A stretch of DNA of 64,000 nucleotides from Dendrophyllia cribrosa (taxonomy: Eukaryota; Cnidaria; Anthozoa; Scleractinia; Dendrophylliidae): the NCBI GenBank assembly GCA_024195265.1, contig JAJLRJ010000014.1:24619009-24683008 (forward strand). Reading direction: 5' to 3'. The notes under the pieces were generated by a model that saw nothing but the letters and a program-made list of their open reading frames with translations, had not been told where the DNA came from and made no database searches. Shown one piece after another: positions 37,260 through 50,059 of this stretch (position 1 is the first letter of the stretch; each line of letters begins with the position of its first letter). A program made the translations under genes and the position numbers.

Positions 37260-37800
37260 CTAAAATATGCAGATATCTTTTGCAAAAAATATATTTATTT
37301 TTTTCTCTTGAGAATTTTCAACCTTAAAAATGACTATTAAGACCTATAAGTTACTGATTTACCATCGAAAATGCGCATCCTTAACACTTAAATTTTACTG
37401 GGCTTTCTACAAATAATTAACTCCAGTGACCAAATATTTGGCTGTGCCTCTGATGATTTTTCCAACCAAAAACCCGCAAAAGTCTTTTTGTTTGTGTTTG
37501 TTTATGTGAGACTCTGTATTTTCCTTTAGTTACTAGTCTATTGAATTGTTTAAATATAATGGTTTCATTCGACATGCTTTTTCGCATACAAAAGTGTGAA
37601 CAATCTCAAAATATTTGCCTCTTAATTCAGCCACGCATCTTGGGACGATCTACATTTTAACTCCTCAAAACTATTTTAAACGGACAGTTTAAAACTTAAT
37701 TCGTTAAAAGTAAGGGATCTTGAAGAGGTTTCCAAAAGGAAAGAAATCATTATTTGGCTTCGAAAGAGAAATATCTTGATATGCATGTTACAGTAAGCTC
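37260..37800. other. No gene seen
   Basis: AT-rich DNA. Confidence 0.4.
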
Positions 37801-37814
37801 ATTGCACAGAAACT

Positions 37815-38300
37815 TTGCGCGTTGACTTGCAGCTGAATGGGGGGTATAAAACTATCTTCAGTTGTTGCGCAGACAACAAAGCAGGTACATGGATCCTCTT
37901 TAATGACAACTTTGATTTACAAATCATCAAAACACACTTAGTTCCAAATGGTCGTTTCATTATCTGCGACATCAGGACAAACGGCAAATATATCACTCTT
38001 TGTAATCTATATGCCCCAAATGAAAATAAACCTGATTTTTTTTTTAGAAATATATCCACTCATGTACAAGATTTTCATAGTTGGGAATTTCAATTTAGTT
38101 TTCGACATTAAAAAGGATAAGAGAGGGGGCGGCGCCTGCACACACTAAAACTTCCTTAAAGAGGTTAAAGAAATTTGTTGGGATGTTTTAGATATGTGGA
38201 GATTATTACAAAACCCAAAGGAAAAAATATACACTTGGCCCCAAAGGAAACCGGATATTCAATGCAGTCTCGATTTCTTCCTAACCACATATAGCGCAGT
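37815..38300 (+). mobile_element. LINE endonuclease fragment (L1/Tx1-like)
   Basis: Reads as part of an apurinic-type endonuclease: KAGTWILFNDNF, PNGRFIICDIRTNGKYITL, NLYAPNENKPDFF, then in the next frame VGNFNLVFDIKKDKRGG, then WPQRKPDIQCSLDFFL. At least one frameshift; no reverse transcriptase follows. Confidence 0.75.
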
Positions 38301-38303
38301 TGT

Positions 38304-38833
38304 GCCCCCCCCCCCCTTCGTAACTTCAAGAACATTAAGGCTATGACAATGAAACCTAGAGGGTACATAGCACGTCCAAAACTGTCTCCTTTGCGGTCCG
38401 CACAATGGAACGATGACGTCATATGACGTAGTTATTAGGTAATTAGTTATACGGCCGCCATCTTGGATCCGCCATCTTGGATTTTTGAATTTTTTTAAAA
38501 CCTCTTAAAAACCGTCCAAATTGACGCAAAATTAATCAAAACCAATAAATAAACGCTAAATGAGGTAAAAATACTAAAGTTATACCAATAAACATTGTTT
38601 TTCTTCATTCAAAGGTATAAATATGCAAATTTCCAAAAACATGGCTGTCAAAATCTTGTTGCCATGGAAACGTCAAGTCACGTGATCAAAAAATTGTCAT
38701 ATGAAATTGTTGCCAGATGAATTTTAGGAAAAGTCACAAAGTTTGATGGCGTTTGAATACATATTAAAGAAGTTATGAATGTTGAAAGTTAGCGCGGGCA
38801 CTTTGTGCCCCCCCCCCCAGGCCGAATAGGGTT
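38304..38833. mobile_element. TIR element, left-truncated copy
   Basis: Nearly identical to 40240-40759 and ending CCCAGGCCGAATAGGGTT; the left inverted repeat is missing. It directly abuts the LINE fragment on the left and is about 20 bp from an LRR exon on the right. Confidence 0.75.
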
Positions 38834-38852
38834 AGTGTTGCTTACAACGTAC

Positions 38853-38924
38853 AGAAATTTCAGATTTGTCATCTTAGCAAACATATCATGAGGTAGTTCA
38901 GTAATGTGGTTGGAGCCCAAGTTC
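38853..38924 (-). CDS. LRR exon
   Basis: 72 nt, acceptor taatttatag, donor gtacgt, phase 2; repeat contains LGSNHITELPHDMF. Close paralogue of 36669. Confidence 0.75.
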
Positions 38925-39379
38925 CTATAAATTAGTAACAAACAAAATGAAAAGAATAAACAATTACAACGTTTGGCTCTGAGATAATTGCTGTGGAGTA
39001 AAATTGCAATCGTTAACTTTTTACAAAAGTTTCTCCATTTACAGTACACAGCAGGCTGGCAAACTCGCCGTTGTTTACATGCCAGAAGTTGGAAAATAAA
39101 GACGAAACATGCGAATGGAGGTCGTCGGGATGCCTTTTGTGGATGAAGTTCTTTTTTAATTCTTTATAGAATGTTTTTTGGTTGACTTTGGTGTTTTTTT
39201 GTTGCTTATTACGGTCTGGCAAGGTGCGAGTGATACTCTCCCCCCAATGTTGCGTTTGCATATATTTGTTTCACTCTCGCACCTTGAACATCAACATTGA
39301 AGAAGGATGAAGGGAAAGAAAGCGAACACCGTTCCAACAAATGTGAACGATATTGAGTCTTCATACATACACAAATTAT

Positions 39380-40118
39380 AGTAGTAGACAGCCATTAGAC
39401 TTAACCGCGCGAATGTATTCCCCCGCACTCCCCTTGCATTCCCCTGCACGTGCATGAAATTGGCTGCATTGTTTGTTTTTTTTCTACGAGGTGCTAATCT
39501 TTCATGCAAATTTAGTTCAGTGTAAGTTCGTATAATTAAAAGTTTGAACTTTGAAGCCGCCGGTAAAGTCACGTTATAAAAACCTAAAGTGGGTCGACAT
39601 AGAGTCTCGTGATGTACATGTTGCGGGTACAAGAATGTTGCGGTAAATAAGGATAAGAAGCGGTTTTTTTATTTTATACTGCGCAATTTTATTGATTCGA
39701 AACTTGAATGTTTCGGAACCCTCTTATTAGTTTTAGTCTTATTAGTTTTAGTCTGACACTGCGTTGTGGTCGCAGTAACCCAGGTTCGAGTCTTAGTCAA
39801 GGAATCTTGTTTTGATCTATGTCTTAGTTTGATTTAAAGAATATCTGTGTCAGTGGCGTTTTGTTTTGAAGTGAGTTGGTAAAAGCGGGCATGTTTAGAC
39901 CGGTCTTTTGTTTTGAAAAGGACGCGGAAATCCAAATTAGTATACAGGAAAATCCAAATTAGTATGCAGGAAGACAAATTAGTATGCAAGGATAACACAA
40001 AAGGTGATTCCTTAATGACGTCATGATTAAGCATAGCTAATGAGGGGAATACAGGAGAATGCAAGGGGAGTGCAGCGGAATGCATTCGCGCGGTTAAGTC
40101 TAATGGCCATCTACTACT
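39380..40118. mobile_element. Element with long inverted ends
   Basis: CCATTAGACTTAACCGCGCGAATG at the left recurs inverted near 40075-40110, followed inward by CCTTGCATTCCCCTGCA-type text and its complement. No transposase. It lies between the two copies of the 38304/40169 element. Confidence 0.65.
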
Positions 40119-40168
40119 TTCATACTTAAAAATGCGATAATTAATGTGTACTACAAAAAGTACATTTT

Positions 40169-40759
40169 AACCCTATTCGGCCTGGGCTTTTTTTGAGTTC
40201 CTGAGCCTGGGGGGGGGGGGGGGGGGGGGGCACATTTTGCCCCCCCTTCGTAACTTCAAGAACATTAAGGCTATGACAATGAAACCTAGAGGGTACATAG
40301 TACGTCCAAAACTGTCTCCCTTGCGGTCCGCACAATGGAACGATGACGTCATATGACGTAGTTATTAGGTAATTAGTTATACGGCCGCCATCTTGGATCC
40401 GCCATCTTGGATTTCTGAATTTTTTTAAAACCTCTTAAAAACCGTCCAAATTGACGCAAAATTAATCAAAACCAATAAATAAACGCTAAATGAGGTAAAA
40501 ATACTAAAGTTATACCAATAAACATTGTTTTTCTTCATTCAAAGGTATAAATATGCAAATTTCCAAAAACATGGCTGTCAAAATCTTGTTGCCATGGAAA
40601 CATCAAGTCACGTGATCAAAAAATTGTCATATGAAATTGTTGCCAGATAAATTTTAGGAAAAGTCACAAAGTTTGATGGCGTTTGAATACATATTAAAGA
40701 AGTTATGAATGTGAAAGTTAGCGCGGGCACTTTGTGCCCCCCCCAGGCCGAATAGGGTT
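40169..40759. mobile_element. TIR element, complete copy
   Basis: 591 bp with inverted ends AACCCTATTCGGCCTGGG and CCCAGGCCGAATAGGGTT and a long poly-G tract near 40211-40230. Non-coding. Confidence 0.8.
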
Positions 40760-40778
40760 AGTGTTGCTTACAACGTAC

Positions 40779-40850
40779 AGAAATTTCAGATTTGTCATCT
40801 TAGCAAACATATCATGAGGTAGTTCAGTAATGTGGTTGGAGTCCAAGTTC
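40779..40850 (-). pseudogene. LRR exon copy with destroyed acceptor
   Basis: The 72 coding bases (LDSNHITELPHDMF) and the gtacgt donor are intact, but the acceptor position reads GGGG because another end of the CCCAGGCCGAATA element lies there (40851-40863). It was probably duplicated together with the neighbouring element. Confidence 0.75.
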
Positions 40851-41055
40851 CCCCAGGCCGAATAAAGTTAAGGATGCAAATCAAGATTTCGTCAACTCAA
40901 AATACAACAGACAAAAGACCATCATTTTTTTAACGTGAAAGTGACCTGCTCACATTTAAAAAATAAAACATGGCAAAATTTATAATGATTAACCAAAAAG
41001 CGTTTGAGTATTTTTGCGTAACATCACTAATAAATCGTATCAAGACACAACGTAC

Positions 41056-41127
41056 AGTTCACGCAAACTTGTAAGGCTGCAAAGTAGATCGGCGGGAAAA
41101 TTTGTTAAGTTGTTACCTGATAGACGC
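41056..41127 (-). CDS. LRR exon
   Basis: 72 nt, acceptor tttttatag, donor gtacgttg, phase 2; repeat contains LSGNNLTNFPADLL. Confidence 0.8.
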
Positions 41128-41237
41128 CTATAAAAACGGAAAAAAGTTAATGATTATTATTTTTTAAACAAAAGGGCAACTTTAAATCAACAACCCGCTC
41201 TCACTGATTACATCCGGGGTCTTAAATTTAAATGGGT

Positions 41238-42717
41238 ACTGTCCCGACTGAAATATCGAGTTTTTATGATTATGGCCAGGAGCTTGCTTTAAGCTTACTC
41301 TATTATCTTAAAGGAACACTGTCCCGGCTGATATATCGTGTATTCATGATTATGGCCAGGAGCTTGCTTTAAGCTTACTCTATTATCTTAAAGGAACACT
41401 GTCCTGGCTGATATATCGTGTATTCATGATTATGGTCAGGAGCTTGCTTTAAGCTTACTCTATTATCTTAAAGGAACACTGTCCCGGCTGATATATCGTG
41501 TATTCATGATTATGGCCAGGAGCTTGCTTTAAGCTTACTCTATTTATCTTAAAGGAACACTGTCCCGGCTGATATATCGTGTTTTTATGATTATGGTCAG
41601 GAGCTTGCTTTAAGCTTACTCTATTATCTTAAAGGAACACTGTCCTGGCTGATGTATCGTGTATTCATGATTATGGTCAGGAGCTTGCTTTAGGCTTACT
41701 CTATTATCTTAAAGGAACACTGTCCTGGCTGATATATCGTGTTTTTATGATTATGGTCAGGAGCTTGCTTTAAGCTTACTCTATTATCTTAAAGGAACAC
41801 TGTCCTGGCTGATATATCGTGTTTTTATGATTATGGTCAGGAGCTTGCTTTAAGCTTACTCTATTATCTTAAAGGAACACTGTCCTGGCTGATATATCGT
41901 GTATTCATGATTATGGCCAGGAGCTTGCTTTAAGCTTACTCTATTATCTTAAAGGAACACTGTCCCGGCTGATATATCGTGTATTCATGATTATGGCCAG
42001 GAGCTTGCTTTAAGCTTACTCTATTATCTTAAAGGAACACTGTCCCAGCTTTATTTAAGCTTTAGGCTTACTCTATTATCTTAAAGGAACACTGTCCTGG
42101 CTGATATATCGTGTTTTTATGATTATGGTCAGGAGCTTGCTTTAAGCTTACTCTATTATCTTAAAGGAACACTGTCCTGGCTGATATATCGTGTATTCAT
42201 GATTATGGCCAGGAGCTTGCTTTAAGCTTACTCTATTATCTTAAAGGAACACTGTCCTGGCTGATATATCGTGTATTCATGATTATGGCCAGGAGCTTGC
42301 TTTAAGCTTACTCTATTATCTTAAAGGAACACTGTCCCAGCTGATGTATCGTGTTTTCATGATTATGGTCAGGAGCTTGCTTTAGGCTTACTCTATTATC
42401 TTAAAGGAACACTGTCCCAGCTGATGTATCGTGTTTTCATGATTATGGTCAGGAGCTTGCTTTAAGCTTACTCTATTATCTTAAAGGAACACTGTCCCAG
42501 CTGATATATTGTGTTTTCATGATTATGGCCAGGAGCTTGCTTTAGGCTTACTCTATTATCTTAAAGGAACACTGTCCCAGCTGATGTATCGTGTTTTCAT
42601 GATTATGGTCAGGAGCTTGCTTTAAGCTTACTCTATTATCTTAAAGGAACACTGTCCCAGCTGATATATTGTGTTTTCATGATTATGGCCTTAAGCTGGC
42701 TTTGTTATCTTAATAGG
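41238..42717. repeat. 80-bp minisatellite, about 18 copies
   Basis: Units such as CTGTCCCGGCTGATATATCG...TCTTAAAGGAACA repeat with an 80-bp period (for example 41321 and 41401). Variants (CCCGG/CCTGG/CCCAG, GTATTC/GTTTTT) are arranged in runs. One truncated unit is at about 42041-42065. The complement of the unit edge, GGGACAGTGTCCTTTTAAGA, occurs at about 42998-43017, so the array seems to be inside a DNA transposon with those ends. Confidence 0.92.
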
Positions 42718-43235
42718 AAAAAATCTCCAAAAGTGTTGAGCGCAAAGAAATATGAAATAGAAAGACAAAACAATCACTAAAAAATCAAAATTCCACCAGA
42801 ATCGAATCTTTGATTTCTTAACCTCCTGTAACGAAATCAAAATTGACGAACTGTAATCCACTTCTATCCTTGTAATCCTGCACTTTTCCTCCAAACTATT
42901 GCTTCTGTTTTGCTCTATAGAATATTTTTATCCAATTTAGTTGTATATTTGGTGGCATTTGGCGATTTAACAAGAAAGCAATATTTCGTTATTTTGGCGG
43001 GACAGTGTCCTTTTAAGACAGTATCCTTTTATAATATTTATGTTTTAATTAACAGTAATCAAAGATTATGGAGACGCGTTCAAAGGTTTCCGGCGGAAGT
43101 GAGCCCCTGAAAAAAGCAATAGGGGCGGCCATTTGGCAGTCCGGACACCAACAATTTTCAAATTTCTCTGCATGCAAAGCACGGGGTAACCAACACGAAA
43201 TTAGGATTGCGTTCTTCGAACAAGATTACATTAAA

Positions 43236-43723
43236 TCAACGAAACTGCAAATACCGTGAACGATCTATTGCGTATAAACATAGGATCAATACAAACAGTG
43301 ATAAGCAAACAGACCACTGCAAGGACCGACCAAACAATGTGAAGAGTCATTCTCTCGAAATGGCACTACGGTTAGCCAAACCAAACCCGCAAACCAAACC
43401 GTTGCGCAATCTTTCCTCGCGATCGCAGCTCTTTCTAGAATGATTAGCGACATATTTGAGATAGGTGAAGTGTTACTGAGTCTCATTATGTTTTAGCTAC
43501 GGCGCACTGACGAGGGCCAAAAAGCCCAAACCAGCCGTCTAGCGTCTACTTTCTAGTTTTGAGCGCTGTTCATGTGAGGTTTGGCCGGCCAACCGTAGTG
43601 CCATTTCGAGACAATGCCTTTTCCATTATTCGATCGGTCCTTGCAGTGGTCTGTTGCTTATCACTGCTTGTATTAATACAACGTTACGTAATAGACCGTT
43701 CACGGTATTTGCAGTTTCGTTGA
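43236..43723. mobile_element. Foldback element
   Basis: Left arm TCAACGAAACTGCAAATACC is matched inverted by GGTATTTGCAGTTTCGTTGA at the right; pairing continues through CCACTGCAAGGACCGA and TCTCGAAATGGCACTACGGTT. Confidence 0.8.
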
Positions 43724-44064
43724 TTTGCGATTACGTTACCTAATGACCTCATTGTCCAAATATTCTGTTAATTGTCTGGACTGATTTATTTAATTATTCA
43801 CTGAGAAGGGCCTCTTTTTAGTGGATGTCGTGAAAACATATCCCCTTTAACCATTGTTTTTTTTATAAATTTTGCGCTTAACAATTTAGCGTAGGGATGT
43901 AATGCTTAGTATTCGCTCGTATTCCGCCGTCATAATAAGGTTAATAAACTCGGGTATAGTGGTCAAAATTTAAATATTTTCTCTATATAAATCAAAACGC
44001 GTTTTACAAAGTTGGTTCTTTCTTTATATATGGTTATAATTTATAGCACACTTTTATCGCTTAC
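43724..44064. other. No gene seen
   Basis: AT-rich DNA. Confidence 0.4.
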
Positions 44065-44139
44065 AGCCAGTTGGATAGATTCGTCAAATTGGCAAACACT
44101 CCATGAGGTAGTTGAATAATATTGTTCTCAGACAAATCC
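44065..44139 (-). CDS. LRR exon, 75 nt
   Basis: Acceptor gaacag, donor gtaagcg, phase 2; repeat contains LSENNIIQLPHGVF and is one residue longer than the others. Confidence 0.78.
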
Positions 44140-46398
44140 CTGTTCAAAGGAATCAATCAATCAGCGTCAAGTCTAATAAAAACATTCTTAAAATATAGCT
44201 AGGTTACTTATTATATAAAATGCACGTTTTTGTATATACATTCTAAATCAGTTCAAAGTAAAACGCACGCCTTAAACTCAATCCGTGACTTAATCTTTCA
44301 ATAATAAATCAACGAACTATCACAAACGCTATTGCTGTTGACAAAACTAAGTGAATTGAAAATTTAGTTTGCCTTTTAATATTATTCATTTTATACAAAT
44401 TCTGGAAAATTTCATGTACTCTCTCAGTCGTTTTGGTAATTAAATGGTTTTGTGATCACCTAATACGGTAAAACAAATATTACAGTGTAGCTGCGGTCAT
44501 GATCACACTAGCCATTTTACCCCTGGGCAAGAGGCTCTTGCCCACGGAGAAGCAGTTTTCTGTGTGTGACCGATTTCCCCAGACTGCTAAATTGGTCTCG
44601 GGAAATTTCCATGGATACGTCAAAAAGAACAAAGGAATTGCCCATGACAGTTTCAGAGGTAAGTCCTATGGGTTAACAAGAAACCAAAGCGGCTCAACCA
44701 ATCACGATAAAGTGATATGTACCAAACATTAGAAAACACATGCAGTCTGTGCAGTCGTGCTGCAGCATGTCTGGTTTTCAAGCGTTTCGGTGAGTATTTA
44801 TTTTTTTGACATGTAAATGCGTTTATATGGTTGATTGTTATATAGCTGGAGTTTTTCTCAATGCAACGCGCACGTTCATTGGTTGATTCATGTTCACATG
44901 ACTTCTAACAAACAAACTGTTTCCCGCCAAACGTCCATGAGCGGGCAACATTTGCGAAAGCGGGCAACATTTTCACAGTTGCCCGCTAGCGCTCGTGATC
45001 AGACCGTGACAAAGGTGCAATGATTATATATGATGCGATTGATGTTTAAATTAATGTACTTCGAGTGTTTGGCGCGTTTTTCAAACTGTGTTGTGTTGTG
45101 TTTTTGTGTTGCTATATAACAAATAACTTAATGACTCAGTGATGCATGATGAATAGTAGGCGGATCACAACTCATGAAGCCGCGGCTGCACGAAGCTCAA
45201 GTTTTTATATCATATTGAACAAAATCTTCTCTTCAAAACTGTAATTGACTTTGAAATTGGTTGTTTTATAATGTTTACTATTTCTTTTTGGTAAAATTGT
45301 TCGGAATCCCGTCGAAATTAAAAAAAAAAAGACAATGTTAACGGCTTTTCTTTGATTGACATCCACCTTTGGGGATGAAGAGCGATGGGTCGCGTGTTAA
45401 TGGTAACCGCTGTAAAATAAAGTGCTGAATTACTAAACCTGTTTGATGTGGAGGTTGAAAGACAAGCGGAAATATTGCCGAAAACATTTCACGATTCGTG
45501 TCATCCATGTTTGCATTCATGATTATTGATCAGTGTTTCCCCCCAAATCGGATGCACGTGTTTTCTCCCCTTGGGCAATTTTTCTGCGTGTCTCCGTAAA
45601 CATGAAATCGTTCAAAACCCAGATCGAGCCCAACCCAAGCTATTTCCCCATGGGGAGCTTTAGGGAAGGGCTCTGGTGTGACTGCAACTATTAATTTCTG
45701 GAGGTGATACCTACATTTTTTTAATCGGCTTTTAAGCGGTCTTCTCCAAGTCAGGTCAACGTGAAATTTTCACCACTAACCAGTTTTGAATTGAAGTTTG
45801 GCAAGATGTAAAATCGATATTACCATGACGACGATCAACAAGATACTTCGAAATCAGTAAAAATGCAATTTTGCGCGTGTAAGATTTCGCATTAAAAATC
45901 CCACATAGACATCTTAAAATATGTTATAAGGCAAAAAAAATACTTGGAAGAATAAAAACATTATGTATGTTTGGTTTCAAATAAATCGCAATAGATCTAA
46001 CATTTCAAACCTTACTATTGATCGAGAGATTAACACTAGTTTTGTGAAATTACTTCAAGACATGTACAGTGTCAAAAAGTACCCTGCCAGCAGTGGATTC
46101 TCCTATGCCGAGCTACGCTGAACGACCGAGAAACCACTGCGAGCAACCGTTTGCTTTTCATCGAGCATCGCTATACGTCACGCTCCATGTGATGCATTTG
46201 ACGTCAGTTCCTCTTGTTTCGCGGGTAACATTAATGGGTTCCTTGTGTAGAATACAAAAACTTACAATTATCTTCAAAGGAAGAGTAGCCCGCCAAGGAG
46301 GCGTATTTGGTGGGCGAACGAGCGCTGCGTTAAAAATTATTAAAACCGCAAGGGTGTGGTAGTCAAGCTGGAAGGCGAAGGAGGAGGGGGTGGGAAGG
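44140..46398. other. No gene seen
   Basis: Several short frames without domains. Small inverted or repeated phrases (GCCCGCTAGCGC, GCGGGCAACATTT twice at about 44940-44975) suggest transposon remnants. Confidence 0.4.
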
Positions 46399-46421
46399 GG
46401 GGGGGGGGGGGGGGGGGGGGG
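46399..46421. repeat. Poly-G tract
   Basis: A run of more than 20 G, next to AGGAGGGGGTGGG text. Other G/C runs are at about 38306, 38809, 40211 and 49787; assembly of these is error-prone. Confidence 0.85.
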
Positions 46422-46519
46422 GTAGAGGAAGGAAAAATACCCCTGCCCGCACTCATTGTTCATTTAGGAAACTCCGTTCGTGGACCAACGGAGTTCCTGA
46501 TTGGTGCGGTAGGTAGTAA

Positions 46520-46880
46520 AAAAAAGTAGTAGTAGTAAACTTTATTTGAGTGTCAATCGTTCTAGCGTTTCTCACACTAAAATAAACATTAAAATTTTAT
46601 AAAAATTGAAGTCCTTACTCTAAATAAAACTCTAGTTAAAAACTAATTCCAATAAAACCCTAGCTAAAAACGTATTCAAAAACATACCCTAATCATATAA
46701 TCACCATCACTTATCTTCCTAAATTAACTATAACATAAATAGCAGTTATTGCAAGTCCCGTCTTCAATTAAGTGCGTTAAGTCTCTTTTCCTTATCTAAC
46801 GTTTAAAAGTACTCACACTATCCAAACCACGTTCCTCCTTGGTCAACTTGGACCACAAAAAAGGCCCAAAATATTTCAAA
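46520..46880 (-). mobile_element. Possible retroelement 3' end
   Basis: Read leftward, the sequence from GGTCCAAGTTGACCAAGGAG down to a GTA repeat (TAGTAGTAGTAAA at 46525) looks like the tail of a non-LTR element ending in a short tandem repeat. Weak evidence. Confidence 0.3.
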
Positions 46881-47500
46881 GAATTATTTTATTATTTTAA
46901 AGAATTATTTTATTTTATTATTAAGGTTGCATATCCATTGATGCCTGTCAGTCTATGGCGTGTTTTTCCTCCATGCAGATTCGAGGATGCCCTGGCTCCA
47001 AAGTATCAAGAGTGAAATTAACCGCATAAAGCATTTGTCGTGAAAAAGTGGTATGTGAAGTGAAGTCATTCGTGTTGCTGGCTAGATTGGCGTATTCTCA
47101 AGACTGTCACCGTACCTAAACAACATCACAGGCGATGTTTTCTCGTCATTTTACCCTGCATTATGTTTGATTCATCGAGGTCGGACGGCGCCGCTGATTT
47201 CCCTTTCGTAAACGGTCGATGCCACTTTTAACGGTCGATGCCATTTTTAACGGTCGATGCCATCATTAGCATTCATTAGTAACCAAGCCTTTTTGTAATG
47301 GTCGATGCTATTTCTCTGTAGTTTATGCCTGGATTGGGACGAAAATAGGCTATCATTATTAGATCAAATTGGGCCTAGGTAAAGCGATTATTAGATCTAA
47401 GCTAGATTCGCGGTTAGGTAAGATTTAGGGTTAGGGTGACCCGTTATTGATATATATTAAGAAAAGCACCTTTTATAATTAAATTTTTCTTGGGTTTGCC
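46881..47500. other. Short tandem phrase, otherwise no gene
   Basis: ACGGTCGATGCCA recurs three to four times at 47212-47315. Confidence 0.5.
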
Positions 47501-47502
47501 GG

Positions 47503-47572
47503 ATCAACCCAGTGGTCTAGTGGTTAGAGAGAGATGTTAGCATGCAGAGGTTCCGGGTTCGATTCCAGGTAA
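47503..47572 (+). repeat. tRNA-like SINE head
   Basis: A-box TGGTCTAGTGGTTAG and B-box GGTTCGATTCC are correctly spaced, but the acceptor stem does not pair, so it is a SINE or tRNA pseudogene. The A-box matches that of the SINE at 19170-19480. Confidence 0.5.
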
Positions 47573-48240
47573 TTATATTCCATTTTTCTTTTTCTGATAG
47601 AAAAAATAATTCTAAAATTGGTGAAAACTTTTCTAAGTGTCGCTAAAATGGCAACGACCGTTTACGAAAGGGAAATGTGCGACGGCGCCCGGACAAAGCT
47701 TTACAAATTGGTTTTAGCACATTTTTTAATGTTGCGATAAGAATTTCAATATACAATATGTAAAATGATCAACGAAAGGTATTTTTTTGGACGTCCTAAG
47801 TTGGTCAAAAATGAACTTTTCTTGTCCTGGGCGGGAACTAGTATAGAAAGAAACATAGAATGCTTCAGTATTTCTCGGAAACAAACCACTTTTTTTAGCT
47901 ATATTTTTGCAGTTTTGCTCAGTTAGAAATGTCCTCCGACGATGAATTTTGACTACCGTGTTGACTACGAAGGTCTGCCCAACTGTTGACGTCACAAGTC
48001 CTAATTTGCATATTTTTGCCGCGCGCTGCTTGTCCCATATTTTTGGCTCAAATTTAACAAATTTACACCGGTTTTCCGTGGTGTGGACTCTTGTTTACCA
48101 CGATTTACGTCATCACAAGGTCAAAATGTTGTAGACTCACGAGGCGCAGCCGAGTGAGTCAGCAACAAATTTGTTTTTTACAACAATATTTAGAAAAAAT
48201 ACAAGGAAAAATCGAAGTCTTGTTACAAAACGTAACAGCA
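47573..48240. other. Transposon-like remnants, no gene
   Basis: CTCACGAGGCGCAGCCGAGTGAGTC near 48138 has the look of a small hairpin element end. Confidence 0.35.
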
Positions 48241-48264
48241 AAGAAAGAGCAAGCGTTGTCTATA

Positions 48265-48375
48265 ACTTTCTCGCAATCTGATTGGTTTTTTTCAAGCGCG
48301 CGTGATGTTAGCGTCAGCACCGTTGTCTGGACTCTCATTTACCACTCACGTCGACCAATCAGATTGCGAGTTTAG
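48265..48375. repeat. Small inverted repeat
   Basis: CTCGCAATCTGATTGG (48271) and CCAATCAGATTGCGAG (48355) are perfect complements enclosing about 70 bp. Confidence 0.75.
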
Positions 48376-49600
48376 CGGCAATTGTGGTAAAAAGGCCAAC
48401 TTTAAGGTAAGAAAAAAAAAATAGATTGCGGGTTTGACCATAACTTAAAATGGAAAATTATGAATCAGTGGAAAATGGACTTAAATTTTTTAGTATAATA
48501 AAAGGGTCCGTAAAATTTCATTTCATAGGCACTTTAAGAGCAACTTTCCCTAAATACCAACTACAGTGTATAGCCGTGCAAGATAGAAGAATTGAAATCG
48601 CCAAAACTTAGCCACAATTAAGACCTTAGAAAACTATTTTAGAAAATATAGGTTTCAGTTGTTTTGGATGTATATATTCCAAGCAGGACAATATTTTAAT
48701 ATTTACCCCTGCCAGAGGCCAGAGACAGGCGAAAAATGGTCTTTTTAGTTGGCCTCGTGTGCAAAATTTAAAAGAGACTGGATCGCTATTTTACTACTTT
48801 AGAATCTAGCCATCCTTTCTTTACTTTTTGCCGTTATTAGAGTGTAATAATATTACAACTACAATTTTTGGAGAATTTTTTTAAAAATTACCGTTAGAAA
48901 CGGTGTTTTTAAAAGTGTCAAAATTGGCTAACTTTAGAAACAATATTCACTACCTGGTACATGGATTTCGAACTCAAGTTTACATTTTAATGAACGAAAA
49001 CCTCTAGTTCTATTGAAATATGAAATAAAATTTTTTGGGGCAATTAAAACTGCGAAGTTTGACAGCCGAAAACATTCACGCTACTTGATCGAAATTGGAG
49101 AACGTTGACGATCAACAACAGTCGCATCGCCTGCCTATAAAATTGAATTGCCCTAGTGTTTTCTTCACATTTTCTTCAAGGAGACCTTTCTCTTACCACT
49201 TGATGGCCATATTTAGGTTTTACTGGTAAAATACATCCTCAGTGGCTTCGAAAAAGTTCTATTCCTTTAGTCGTTTCTCGTGCAAATTTCGACAAATCGC
49301 TTAATACTTTGTTTACAAGCAAGAACTATCGCCAATAAACCCTTATAAATCTCTTCATCTTCACTACCTTCTTAGGTTATCTTCTTATATGATAACATAA
49401 GACATAAAAATAAAACAAAAAGAAAGTAAAGCGGGACTCACCTTTGATTTCTTTGGGTCAAGAAATACAAGAACGTCGAGAAAACAAAGTTCCGTTCATC
49501 GCCGTGCCGAGCGTGACAACATTGCAATGCGCAATGACAAGTTTTACTAAGTCCCAGGTCACCAGCTCTGTCACGTCAACATTTCGCACATCGAAGGTGA
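48376..49600. other. No gene seen
   Basis: AT-rich DNA. A gtgagtcc donor-like site on the minus strand near 49440 has no convincing exon. Confidence 0.35.
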
Positions 49601-49609
49601 AAACGAGTA

Positions 49610-49880
49610 GTCTCCTGAGCTACTGTCTAAATATTTATTAGTAAAATTCTTGGCAACGTAATTTTGTTTTTTGTTTTTGTAATTAAAGCACGTAACAATG
49701 AATTCATTGCAGTAACTTTGAGTCATTCTTACAACTGTGAGTTTTGTGCTGCTGCACTTGTCTTACAATATATTAGTTTCTGGTGCCCCCCCCCCCCCCC
49801 TACAAGTTTTGGAACATCTTTGTTTCGAAATTTCTTCTGCAGCCATGGTTCTCAGCATCAAAAAACGTTGATGGGGAACC
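49610..49880 (+). repeat. Inverted duplication, arm 1
   Basis: Matches the complement of 51495-51735 plus 52258-52290 (shared text: ATGTTCCAAACTTGT, TTTTACTAATAAATATTTAGACAGTAGCTCAG and others). The second arm is split by an inserted MITE. Confidence 0.75.
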
Positions 49881-50059
49881 TTTAACAACGAAGGATGGAC
49901 CCTAAGATCTAGCAAGAAAACCACTCGGTTTAGCGAAGACAAAATAATTACCTCGAGAGTAAGTTTAAGGTTGGTGAAGAAACTGGCCTTAAATTTGATC
50001 AGGCTAAAGTTTCCCGAGATATACGGTAGGCCCGAAACACGGATGGACAAAAACTGTTC

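Noticed and set aside
41238..42717. CRISPR-like array
   Set aside because: Units are contiguous 80-bp repeats without spacers, in an animal genome; it is a minisatellite.
49440..49600. Minus-strand exon ending at a gtgagt donor
   Set aside because: The donor-like site is good, but no acceptor was found and the best frame contains a stop before it.
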